DNA of 64,000 nucleotides from CALMEC01 sp031366605 (GTDB lineage: Bacteria; Actinomycetota; Thermoleophilia; Miltoncostaeales; Miltoncostaeaceae): NCBI GenBank assembly GCA_031366605.1, contig JANLOO010000022.1, positions 62,001-126,000 on the forward strand, read 5' to 3'. Below the pieces are notes generated by a model, which saw nothing but the letters and a program-made list of their open reading frames with translations, was not told the DNA's origin and made no database searches. Every line of letters starts with the position of its first letter. The first letter of the stretch is position 1. Below are positions 6,919-15,129 of the stretch, piece after piece. Both the position numbers and the translations under genes were made by a program.

Positions 6919-8150
6919 TGGCGGACGAGCTCGCCATCTGGCTCGACGGGCGAGTGGTCGCCGTGGTCGAGCGCGATCGGCAGCGGCTCCGGCTCGCCTA
7001 CACGCCTGCGGTCGTTTCGTCGGTGCCCGGGGGCACACCGCTCCTGTCGATTCAGTTCCCGGTCTCCAACCGGAGCTTCCCCAACGGCGTCACACGGGCC
7101 TTCCTCGACGGGTTGCTTCCCGAGGGTGACAGCCGGCGGGTGATCGCCGAGGAGTTCGGCCTTCGATCCAACGACACGTTCGGGTTGATCCGTGCCCTCG
7201 GTCGCGACAGTGCCGGTGCATTGGTCATCCAGCCCGCAGAGGATCCTCGTCCGCCGACGCCCTCGGTTCTTGCTGCCGAGCGGCTGTCGGACGGCGAGCT
7301 CGCTGAGCTCGTGGCAAAGCTCCGAAGCGCTCCGCTGGGCGTCGACGAACGTGTTCGGATCTCGCTCGCGGGTGTGCAGGAGAAGCTGGCCCTCACCCGA
7401 CTTCCGGATGGTGCCTGGGGGCGGCCGGTGGATGGCGCTCCGTCGACCCACATCCTCAAGCCTGATATTGCCAACTACCCGCGGACGGTCGAGAACGAGG
7501 TCTTCTGCATGCGGCTTGCCCGAGCGCTCGGGCTCTCGGTCGCGTCGGTCGAGATGACCACGGTGGCGGGCCGCAACCTCATCGCGGTCGAACGGTACGA
7601 CCGCGTCGTGGACGGCGCGGGTGGCGTGCGCCGGCAGCATCAGGAGGACATCTGCCAGGCGATGGGATTGTTGCCAACAACCAAGTACGAGGAGGACGGT
7701 GGCCCGTCGCTCGACAAGCTGGCCAGGATCTTGAGTACCTACGATCCGGATGCGTTGCCGACCCTCGTGCAGGCAACAACGCTCAACGTCCTTGTCGGCA
7801 ACGGCGATGCTCACGGAAAGAACTTTTCGCTGACCCACGACGGCGACGGTCGGGTGCGCCTCGCGCCGCTCTATGACGTGCTCTCGACACTGATGTACTT
7901 CGACGAACGCCTGGCGATGTGCATCGACACCGTGCAGCGGACGGGGCGGGTCACGGCGACGAGGATCGTCAACGAGGCCGTGTCGTGGGGGCTCGATCGC
8001 GATCGGGCGCACGGGATTGTCACCGATCTGCTCGCACAGGTTCCCGACGCGGTGGCGCAAGCGCTCGCCGAGACCCCTGACGCCCCGCAAGGGCTCTTGG
8101 ACGTGATCGAACGCCAACTCGCGATGCTTCAGGCGCAACGAGGTCGCTGA
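6918..8150 (+). CDS. hipA: HipA-like serine/threonine kinase toxin
   Basis: 410 residues. The N-terminal HipA_N region (ADELAIWLDGRVVA) is followed by FLDGLLPEGDSRR, the phosphate-loop/autophosphorylation segment ISLAGVQEKLAL near residue 145, and STHILKPD for ATP binding. The catalytic loop NVLVGNGDAHGKNFSL is near residue 290 and the metal-binding region LAPLYDVLST near 315. All essential kinase motifs are present. E. coli HipA phosphorylates glutamyl-tRNA synthetase and induces growth arrest; the target here is unknown. GTG 6918 is taken as start because it overlaps the hipB stop and gives the expected length; the frame is open further upstream inside hipB. Confidence 0.9.
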   Translation: MADELAIWLDGRVVAVVERDRQRLRLAYTPAVVSSVPGGTPLLSIQFPVSNRSFPNGVTRAFLDGLLPEGDSRRVIAEEFGLRSNDTFGLIRALGRDSAGALVIQPAEDPRPPTPSVLAAERLSDGELAELVAKLRSAPLGVDERVRISLAGVQEKLALTRLPDGAWGRPVDGAPSTHILKPDIANYPRTVENEVFCMRLARALGLSVASVEMTTVAGRNLIAVERYDRVVDGAGGVRRQHQEDICQAMGLLPTTKYEEDGGPSLDKLARILSTYDPDALPTLVQATTLNVLVGNGDAHGKNFSLTHDGDGRVRLAPLYDVLSTLMYFDERLAMCIDTVQRTGRVTATRIVNEAVSWGLDRDRAHGIVTDLLAQVPDAVAQALAETPDAPQGLLDVIERQLAMLQAQRGR

Positions 8151-8227
8151 GCCCAATCGGCGCATCGCCTGTTGCGCCGCGCTTCGCTACACTGCCTGGC
8201 TGCCAGTCACCCCCGAGGAGTTCACGA

Positions 8228-8881
8228 ATGTCGTCAGAGCATGTCCAGCTCAAAGCTGCTGCGCGCACCAAGTTCGGAACCACCGAAACCAAGCGCCTGC
8301 GCGCGAGCGGTCTGGTGCCCGGCGTGCTCTACCAGGTGGGCAAGGACTCACTTTCGTTCGCGCTGCCGGCACGTGACCTGGACAAGGCGCTGCACGGCGA
8401 GCACGGCAAGACGGCCGTGTTCGAGATCACCGTCGAGGGGCACCCCACCGTGCCCGCGCTGCTCAAGGACTGGGACCTCGCACCGGTGCGAGGCAACGTG
8501 TTGCACGTCGACTTCCAACAGGTCGACCTGAAGCAGGCGATCGAGGCCAACGTGCCGCTGGTGCTGGTCGGCATCGCCGTCGGTGTGCGCGACGGCGGCG
8601 TCCTGGGTCAGCCGCAGCACGAGGTCACGGTGCGTTGCCTGCCGGACGCGCTTCCCGACAGCATCGAGGTGGACGTCACGGAGCTGCAGGCCGGCGCCGT
8701 GCTGCACATCAGCGATGTCGTCGTCCCGGCCGGCGTCGAACTCCTGGCCGATCCCGAGACCGTCGTCGCCTCAATCACCGCCGCATCGCGCGCGGAGGTC
8801 GAAGGCGAAGGTGAGGACGAGGCCGAAGGCGGGGCCGAGCCCGAGATCGTCGGCGGCCGTCCCGACGCCGAGTCGGAGTAG
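8228..8881 (+). CDS. rplY: 50S ribosomal protein L25 / general stress protein Ctc
   Basis: 217 residues, the long two-domain CTC form. The N-terminal L25 domain that binds 5S rRNA covers about residues 1-95 (KAAARTKFGTTETKRLRASG, then GKTAVFEITVEGHP). The C-terminal beta domain (about 100-185) contains VRCLPDALPDSIEVDVTELQ. The last 30 residues are strongly acidic (EVEGEGEDEAEGGAEPE), typical of actinobacterial CTC. GAGGAG at 8214-8219 supports ATG 8228. It is followed in the same reading frame, after a TAG, by pth, as in other actinobacteria where rplY and pth are neighbours. Confidence 0.95.
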   Translation: MSSEHVQLKAAARTKFGTTETKRLRASGLVPGVLYQVGKDSLSFALPARDLDKALHGEHGKTAVFEITVEGHPTVPALLKDWDLAPVRGNVLHVDFQQVDLKQAIEANVPLVLVGIAVGVRDGGVLGQPQHEVTVRCLPDALPDSIEVDVTELQAGAVLHISDVVVPAGVELLADPETVVASITAASRAEVEGEGEDEAEGGAEPEIVGGRPDAESE

Positions 8882-8899
8882 TCGACGGCCGAAGAGGAT

Positions 8900-9571
8900 C
8901 TGCCCGTCCGGCTGGTCGTCGGCCTCGGCAACCCCGAGCCGCGCTACGAGCGCACGCGCCACAATGCGGGTCAGGTCGTCGTCGAACGCTTGGCCGAGCG
9001 GTTGGGCGCCGGGCGCTGGACGTCCCGCTACGCCGGCCGGTACGTTGAGGTGTCCGGACCGGCGGGGTCACTGGCGCTGTTGATCCCCACGACGTACATG
9101 AACCTTTCGGGCGATTCGGTCGGACCATGCACGGGGAGTCTCAAGGCCACCCGCGCGCAGGTGCTCGTCGTACATGACGACCTCGATCTGCCGTTTGGAA
9201 CCGTGCGCGGCAAGATCGGTGGCGGCAGCGGCGGTCACAACGGGCTGCGGTCGATCACGCAGGGACTCGGGGGCGATGACTACCTGCGCGTGCGGATCGG
9301 CATCGGGCGCCCGCCGCCCCAGTTCCGTGGTGATCAGGCGGACTGGGTCCTGATGGCGTTCATGGAACCCAAGGTGGATGTGGACAAGGCCCTGACGTCT
9401 GCGTTGGAGATGACCGAGGTCGCAGTCGCGGACGGGATGGAAGCGGCCATTGCTCGGTTCCACGCAGCCCAGCCTGGTTCGCGAGCCCGGGCACGCAAAC
9501 TGCGTGGAGATGACGGCGAGGCGGTGGAGCCGCCCGTGCAGGACGCACCGGCCGAGCCGACGACGCCGTGA
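8900..9571 (+). CDS. pth: Peptidyl-tRNA hydrolase, start at CTG
   Basis: About 223 residues. It recycles peptidyl-tRNA released by ribosomes. The conserved opening RLVVGLGNPEPRYERTRHN carries the catalytic Asn (GNP) and His (TRHN). The later segments TTYMNLSGDSV, VVHDDLDLPFGTVRGKIGGG and GGHNGLRSI are all present. The region before LVVGLGNP contains no ATG, GTG or TTG after the rplY TAG; the first usable codon is CTG 8900, with AGAGGA very close upstream. The next TTG (8990) would delete the catalytic residues. The C-terminus has about 30 extra Pro/Glu-rich residues. The stop overlaps the mfd GTG. Confidence 0.9.
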   Translation: MPVRLVVGLGNPEPRYERTRHNAGQVVVERLAERLGAGRWTSRYAGRYVEVSGPAGSLALLIPTTYMNLSGDSVGPCTGSLKATRAQVLVVHDDLDLPFGTVRGKIGGGSGGHNGLRSITQGLGGDDYLRVRIGIGRPPPQFRGDQADWVLMAFMEPKVDVDKALTSALEMTEVAVADGMEAAIARFHAAQPGSRARARKLRGDDGEAVEPPVQDAPAEPTTP

Positions 9572-12500
9572 GCGCGATCCTCGATGCGCTCGTGCTGCCG
9601 CCGGCGGCGCTGGCGGCCGCACAAGCTTCGCTCGCGGGTGATGGACGTACCGGGCAGCTCGCGATCGGGCGGCCGGCGTGGCCCTACGTCCTGGCGGCAT
9701 TACACCGATCGAGTGGCAAATCCATCGTGGTCGTGGCGCCCGGTGACGAAGAAGCGCGCGATCTCGCCGCCGAGCTGACGGCGCTTGTGGGTACCGGGTC
9801 GGTGGCTTTGTGGCCGTCCCGTGGGGTTCCGGTGGGCGGTGCGGTCGGGCCTGCCCCGCACCTGGTCGGATTGCGCGCTCGCGCAGTCGGGCTGCTGGGC
9901 GAGCCGGGAACCGTGGTCGTGGCGAGCGTGGCCGCCCTGGTCGAACGCGTGCCCGAATCCGTTGTGGCGCCGCTCGAGCTCCGTCGCGGTGGCAGCGTCG
10001 GCGGTGACCTGGTCGAGCGGTTGGCAGCGTTGGGCTACGAACGCGTCGTCCAGGTTGAGGAACGTGGCGAGATTGCCGTCCGGGGCGGCATCGTCGACGT
10101 CTTCCCGACGACGGCAGACCAGCCGGTCCGCATCGATCTGTTCGGCGACGACATCGAAGAGATCAGGGCGTTCTCGCCGTTCACGCAGGTGACGGTTCGC
10201 CAAGTGGATCACATCACGGTGTGGCCTGCGGGCGAGCCGGAGGACACCGCACTGGTCGATGCAACGCGCGAGCTCAACCGCGCCGCGGTCGTGCGGCTGG
10301 GGCCGGCGCAACACAAAGGGGCACTCAGCCAAGCCCTCGAGCTGATCGAAGACGAAGCGGCTGTTGGCGCCGTCGCCGATCCCGAGGCGACGTTGGCGGC
10401 GCTCGCCGAGGCGTCGGTGCTGGACATCGCGCCGGCCACCGGTGGAGCGTCCGGCGTGGTCGACGTACGTGAGGCGCGGTTCGCGGCACGCGGCCACGCC
10501 GAAGCGACCAACGAGATCGCACGCCTCGCGGCCGGGGGGCTGCGGGTGCTCGTATGCTTTGCCCGCCGCGGTGACCTGGAGCGCGCGGCCGTGCAGCTTG
10601 CGCGCGCCAAACCGGTTGTGATCGACCTGAACACCGAGGCGCCACGACCCGGCGTCGTTTCGTTCGGTGTATTGCCCGTCCGCCGTGGTTTCATCTCTGC
10701 GGATCTTGGTGTGGCGATCATTCCCGACGGCGAGCTGCTGCGACGGCGCCGTGCGTCGGGGCGACCGACGGTGGGACGCCGGCTGCGCTCATTTCTGGAG
10801 CTGCGGGTTGGGGATCACGTCGTCCATGAGGACCACGGCATCGGCCGTTTGGTGGCGTTCGAGACTCAGACCGTCGCCAACGTCACCCGCGACTATCTGG
10901 CGCTCGCGTTCGCCGGCGAGGACCGGGTGTGGGTGCCACAGGACCAGCTCGACAAGGTCACGCGCTACATCGGCTCAGACGGCTCCGCACCGCCGCTGTC
11001 CCGGCTGGGCGGCAAGGCGTGGGAACGCCTCAAGGCGCGCGTACGTGCCGCCGTCCACGAGATGGCGGGTCAGCTGTTTGCGCTCTACGAGGGTCGGGGA
11101 CGGGCCGAGGGATTCGCGTTTCCCGCCAACGACACCGCCGTCAGCGAGTTCGAGCACCGGTTCGCCTATCGCGAGACGCCGGATCAGGAACGCGCGATCG
11201 ACGAGGTCATGGAGGACATGGAGCGGCCACGGCCGATGGATCGGCTCATCTGCGGTGACGTCGGGTTCGGCAAGACCGAGGTCGCGATGCGGGCGGCATA
11301 CAAAGCGGCGATCGGCGGCAAGCAGGTCATGGTGTTGGTGCCGACGACGCTCCTGGCGCAACAGCACCTGGGGACGTTCCGCGAGCGGTTCGCGGACACC
11401 CCCGTCGAGATCGACATGGTCAGCCGCCTGCGGTCCCCCGCGGCGGCCAAGGCGACCCTGGCCAAGTTCCGCGATGGCACGCTGGACATCTTGGTCGGGA
11501 CACACCGACTGCTCGCGATGGACGTCCAGCCCAAGGACCTGGGCCTCGTCATCCTGGACGAGGAGCAGCGGTTCGGCGTCGCGCAAAAGGAGTCGCTGCG
11601 ACAGCTGCGCCTGCGGGTCGACGTGTTGTCGTTGTCAGCGACGCCGATCCCCCGCACCTTGCAGATGTCGTTGTCCGGGATGCGCGACATCAGCGTGATC
11701 GAGACGCCGCCGGCGGGCAGACGCGCCATCGCGACCCATGTGGGCGAATACGACGAGGCCCTCGTCCGTGAGGCGCTCGAGCGCGAGCGCGCGCGGGGCG
11801 GCCAGAGCTTCTGGTTGCACAACCGCGTCGAGTCGATCTCGGAGGCCGCCGAGGCGGTACGCGCACTCGTCCCGGAGCAGCGGGTCGTCGTCGCCCATGG
11901 GCAGATGCACGAGCACGAACTCGAGGAAGTGATGATGACGTTCCTGCGTGGCGAGGCGGATGTGCTGGTGTCGACGACGATCATCGAGGCGGGTCTGGAC
12001 GTTCCCAACGCCAACACCCTCGTCGTGGAGCGCGCCGATCAGCTCGGGTTGTCGCAGCTCTACCAGCTGCGCGGGCGCGTGGGCCGTTCGACCGTGGCCG
12101 CTCACGCATACCTGATGTATCCCAGCGACGCCGCCCTGACACGCGACGCCGCCTCGCGGCTGCGGGCGCTCGCCGACTACACCGAGTTGGGCAGCGGCCT
12201 TCGCATCGCCATGCGCGACCTCGAGATCCGCGGGGCGGGCAACCTGTTGGGCGACGAGCAGAGCGGGCACGTCGCTGCGATCGGGTTCGAGCTGTACCTG
12301 CAGATGCTGCAAGACGCGATCACCGCGCGGCGGGGCGAGATCACCCCCGAACACGACGCCCGCGTCGAGATTCCGGTGTCCGCCTACATTCCCAGCGAAT
12401 ACGTGGGATTCGAGGCGGCGAAGATCGATTTGCACCGACGGATCGCGACCGCCGACGAGGAGGCGCTGACGCGCTTGGCCGGTGAGTTGATCGACCGATT

Positions 12501-12792
12501 CGGTCCGCTGCCGCAGCCGGTCGAGGCGCTGATGGGGGTGCAGCGACTCAAGCTCAAGGTCCTTCGTGTCGGCGGTTCGCGGCTGGCCGTCCGGGCGGGC
12601 CGCGTGGTCCTCGCGCCGGTCGCGCTGACGAGCGCGGCCCTCAAGGCGTTGCGCGAACTCGAACCGCGGGCTGTGTACTCGTCAGCCGAACACACCGTGT
12701 CGGTGCCGGCGCCGTCGGCACCGCACGAGCGGCTCGAGGTGGCCGAGCGCGTGATCGACGCACTGCTTGAGGCTGTTGCGGAGGCGGCATGA
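9568..12792 (+). CDS. mfd: Transcription-repair coupling factor Mfd
   Basis: 1074 residues. Mfd pushes stalled RNA polymerase off damaged DNA and recruits UvrA. Domain order is normal. First is the UvrB-homology module (to about 330, GIVDVFPTTADQPVRIDLFG). Next is the RNA polymerase interaction domain (about 410-475, VGDHVVHEDHGIGRLVAFE). Then come the RecG-like motor with Walker A GDVGFGKTEVA near 565, DEEQRFG near 663 and SATPIPRTLQ near 690, the helicase C lobe with STTIIEAGLDVPNAN and QLRGRVGRS, and a C-terminal TRCF domain. GTG 9568 overlaps the pth stop; the mfd stop overlaps the next start (ATGA). Confidence 0.97.
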   Translation: MSAILDALVLPPAALAAAQASLAGDGRTGQLAIGRPAWPYVLAALHRSSGKSIVVVAPGDEEARDLAAELTALVGTGSVALWPSRGVPVGGAVGPAPHLVGLRARAVGLLGEPGTVVVASVAALVERVPESVVAPLELRRGGSVGGDLVERLAALGYERVVQVEERGEIAVRGGIVDVFPTTADQPVRIDLFGDDIEEIRAFSPFTQVTVRQVDHITVWPAGEPEDTALVDATRELNRAAVVRLGPAQHKGALSQALELIEDEAAVGAVADPEATLAALAEASVLDIAPATGGASGVVDVREARFAARGHAEATNEIARLAAGGLRVLVCFARRGDLERAAVQLARAKPVVIDLNTEAPRPGVVSFGVLPVRRGFISADLGVAIIPDGELLRRRRASGRPTVGRRLRSFLELRVGDHVVHEDHGIGRLVAFETQTVANVTRDYLALAFAGEDRVWVPQDQLDKVTRYIGSDGSAPPLSRLGGKAWERLKARVRAAVHEMAGQLFALYEGRGRAEGFAFPANDTAVSEFEHRFAYRETPDQERAIDEVMEDMERPRPMDRLICGDVGFGKTEVAMRAAYKAAIGGKQVMVLVPTTLLAQQHLGTFRERFADTPVEIDMVSRLRSPAAAKATLAKFRDGTLDILVGTHRLLAMDVQPKDLGLVILDEEQRFGVAQKESLRQLRLRVDVLSLSATPIPRTLQMSLSGMRDISVIETPPAGRRAIATHVGEYDEALVREALERERARGGQSFWLHNRVESISEAAEAVRALVPEQRVVVAHGQMHEHELEEVMMTFLRGEADVLVSTTIIEAGLDVPNANTLVVERADQLGLSQLYQLRGRVGRSTVAAHAYLMYPSDAALTRDAASRLRALADYTELGSGLRIAMRDLEIRGAGNLLGDEQSGHVAAIGFELYLQMLQDAITARRGEITPEHDARVEIPVSAYIPSEYVGFEAAKIDLHRRIATADEEALTRLAGELIDRFGPLPQPVEALMGVQRLKLKVLRVGGSRLAVRAGRVVLAPVALTSAALKALRELEPRAVYSSAEHTVSVPAPSAPHERLEVAERVIDALLEAVAEAA

Positions 12793-14018
12793 TCACACAG
12801 CGCACGCGACGACCCGTGCTACGATCGCGCGCCGTGAGCACTCGGACCGCCAAGACGATCATCGCGCTTCTGAGCGCCCTTACGGCGAGCTTCGTGCTTG
12901 CGGCGTGTGGTGGCGGTGGCGGAACCGGTGGAGACAAGAGCCTTGGCCCCGACAAAGCCGTCGCGATCCAGATCGGCTCCGAGACGATCACCAACGGTGA
13001 CATCGAACGTCGCGCGATGTTCCTGTCGACCAACCCCACGTCGAACCAACCGGTCACGGCGCCCGCCAAGGACAGCAAGGCGTTCAAGGAATTCCGATTG
13101 CAGGCGGCCGAGCAGCTTCGCGATGAACGGGTCTTCGGCATCCTCGCGACGCGGTGTGGCAAGCAGTGTGCGGTCACCGAGAAGGAGATCGACAAGCAGC
13201 TCACCGACATCCGCGACCAGCAGTTTGCGGGGTCGGACGCCGAGTTCGACACGGCGCTGCAAACCCGGGGCATCAACCGGGCCGACCTGCGCAAGAGCCT
13301 CAAGGCCAGCCAGCAAGAGCAGCGACTGACCGCGCGCGAGCAGGACAAAGTCGTCTACACCGACAAAGAGGGCCTGGCCTACTACACCAAGAACCTCGCG
13401 CAGTACAAATTGATCGCCGAGAAGCGCATCTCACACATCCTGGTCAAGACGAAGGCCGAGGCCGCCGCTGTTCGGGCCGAGGCAACACCGGCGAACTTCG
13501 CGGCGCTCGCGCGGAGCACGTCCATCGATCCGGCTGCCAAGACGCCGGATGGTGAGGACCTTGGTTCGATCACCGGAGGCGGCCTGCTGCCAGAGCTGGC
13601 CGCTGTGGCGCAGCAGCTCAAAGCCGACCAGATCTCGGCGCCGGTGCAGAGCCAGTTCGGCTGGCACATCCTGTTGATGCGGCAGGTCAAGGCCCGCACC
13701 AAGACGTACGCCGAGGTCAAGAGCCAGATCGAGGACCAGGAGCTGCAGATCAAGCAGGCTGCTGCGGTGCAGACCTGGCGCGACACCGTCGTCAAGAAAC
13801 TGCAGGACACGGCCAAGTACCTCAACGCCAAGGTTGCCCCCGCCAAGCCCGCCGCCGCGACCACGACGACGACCGCGACGACGAGCACGACCGCGACGAC
13901 CAAGGGGACGACCGGGTCGACTGCCACGGGTACGACGGCGCCTGCGCCGACGGGGACTGCGACGACACCCACCACCACCGCGACGACGGGCGCAACCACC
14001 GGGCCCGCGACCCCCTGA
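12789..14018 (+). CDS. Lipoprotein peptidyl-prolyl isomerase (SurA/PrsA-like) with Thr-rich tail
   Basis: 409 residues. A signal peptide ends in the lipobox LAAC, followed by a Gly-rich linker (GGGGGTGG). A SurA_N-like helical region (about 70-190) precedes a parvulin rotamase domain (about 215-310, KRISHILVKTKAEA and QFGWHILLMRQVK). The protein is expected on the outer face of the membrane, helping secreted proteins fold. The last 65 residues are almost only Thr, Ala, Pro and Gly and may span or contact the cell wall. ATG 12789 overlaps the mfd stop and has GGAGG four bases upstream; GTG 12834 would give a shorter, more typical signal peptide. Confidence 0.85.
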   Translation: MITQRTRRPVLRSRAVSTRTAKTIIALLSALTASFVLAACGGGGGTGGDKSLGPDKAVAIQIGSETITNGDIERRAMFLSTNPTSNQPVTAPAKDSKAFKEFRLQAAEQLRDERVFGILATRCGKQCAVTEKEIDKQLTDIRDQQFAGSDAEFDTALQTRGINRADLRKSLKASQQEQRLTAREQDKVVYTDKEGLAYYTKNLAQYKLIAEKRISHILVKTKAEAAAVRAEATPANFAALARSTSIDPAAKTPDGEDLGSITGGGLLPELAAVAQQLKADQISAPVQSQFGWHILLMRQVKARTKTYAEVKSQIEDQELQIKQAAAVQTWRDTVVKKLQDTAKYLNAKVAPAKPAAATTTTTATTSTTATTKGTTGSTATGTTAPAPTGTATTPTTTATTGATTGPATP

Positions 14019-15064
14019 TGATCACGATCGTTGGGCTGGGGCCCGGCGATCCCGATGGGGTGCCGCGCTCCGCGATCCGTGCGATCGCCGCGACCGAGCG
14101 CGTCTACGCCCTTCAGCTCGATGCCGACCTCGCCGAGGCGATCGAGCGCACGCCGCAGGTGGTCGCGGATTTCCGTGATGTTCCTGACGGCGCCGTCGTG
14201 GTCGCCGCTGATCTGGAGGCGCACCGGTTGGCGGTGTCGACGCCGGATGCCATGACGGTGCCCGATCGCCCGACGCTCCGAAACCACGCAATCGGGGCGG
14301 CCGTCGCACAGTTGGCCCAGGTGGGCGCGCACTTGCGACGCGAGTGCCCCTGGGACCGCGAGCAGACCGCGGCGACGATTGTGCCCCACACTGTGGAGGA
14401 GGCATTCGAGGTTGCCGAGGCGGTGGCGACCGGCGATGTCGCCCGCCAGGCCGACGAGATCGGCGACCTGTTGTTTCAGTCCGTGTTTCTGGCCCAGCTG
14501 CTCGAAGAGACCGGCGATGCGGATCTGGGTGCGATCGCCGATGACCATGCCCGCAAGCTGATCTCGCGTCATCCGCACGTCTACGGGGAGGCGGTCGCCG
14601 AGACGGCGGGCGGGGTTCGGGACCTCTGGGAGCGTCAGAAGCGCGAAGGGCGTGGGGGAGGGATCTTCCACGAGATGCCGCCGGGTCTGCCTGCGCTGGC
14701 ATATGCGACCAAAGCGCAACGGCGGGCGGCGTCGGTGGGCTTCGAGTTCGCCGTCGCCGAAGCGACCCTCGCAAAGTTGGACGAGGAGGTCGCCGAACTG
14801 CACGCGGACCCGGGGATCGACGAACTCGGTGATGTTCTCTTCGCCTGCGTCGCGGTGGCCCGTTCGCTCAAGGTGGATCCCGAGATCGCCGTCCGCGCCG
14901 CCGCGCAGCGGTTCCGCACCCGTGTGGAGGGCGCAGCCGCGCTCGCCGCCCAGGCGGGGGTCAGCTTCGTCACGCTGCCTCCGGGGGAGCAGCTCGCGTG
15001 GTACGAGCAGGCGAAAGCGGCCGCTGAGCCCGAGTCACAGCCACGGGACGATCAGCTCGGCTGA
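14018..15064 (+). CDS. mazG: MazG nucleotide pyrophosphohydrolase with N-terminal methylase-like extension
   Basis: 348 residues. The C-terminal two thirds is MazG: LRRECPWDREQTAATIVPHT, then EEAFEVAEAV and ADEIGDLLFQSVFLAQL with the EExxE/ExxD metal-binding pattern, and a second copy (LDEEVAELHADPGIDELGDVLFACV). It hydrolyses house-cleaning NTPs and limits (p)ppGpp responses in E. coli. The first 80 residues (MITIVGLGPGDPDGVP) look like a reduced tetrapyrrole-methylase domain, as in YabN-type fusions, but most of that domain is missing. The start overlaps the previous stop by one base (TGATG). Confidence 0.92.
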   Translation: MITIVGLGPGDPDGVPRSAIRAIAATERVYALQLDADLAEAIERTPQVVADFRDVPDGAVVVAADLEAHRLAVSTPDAMTVPDRPTLRNHAIGAAVAQLAQVGAHLRRECPWDREQTAATIVPHTVEEAFEVAEAVATGDVARQADEIGDLLFQSVFLAQLLEETGDADLGAIADDHARKLISRHPHVYGEAVAETAGGVRDLWERQKREGRGGGIFHEMPPGLPALAYATKAQRRAASVGFEFAVAEATLAKLDEEVAELHADPGIDELGDVLFACVAVARSLKVDPEIAVRAAAQRFRTRVEGAAALAAQAGVSFVTLPPGEQLAWYEQAKAAAEPESQPRDDQLG

Positions 15065-15129
15065 CCGCCGGTCGGCGAACCGTCACCCCGGTTAGTATCC
15101 GGCCCCCAGCTACTCGCCCCGGAGGCCGC

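Noticed and set aside
13382..14803. 473-codon minus-strand open frame with a Val-rich stretch
   Set aside because: The Val repeats are the complement of the Thr-rich tail (ACG/ACC codons) of the PPIase gene; antisense artefact.
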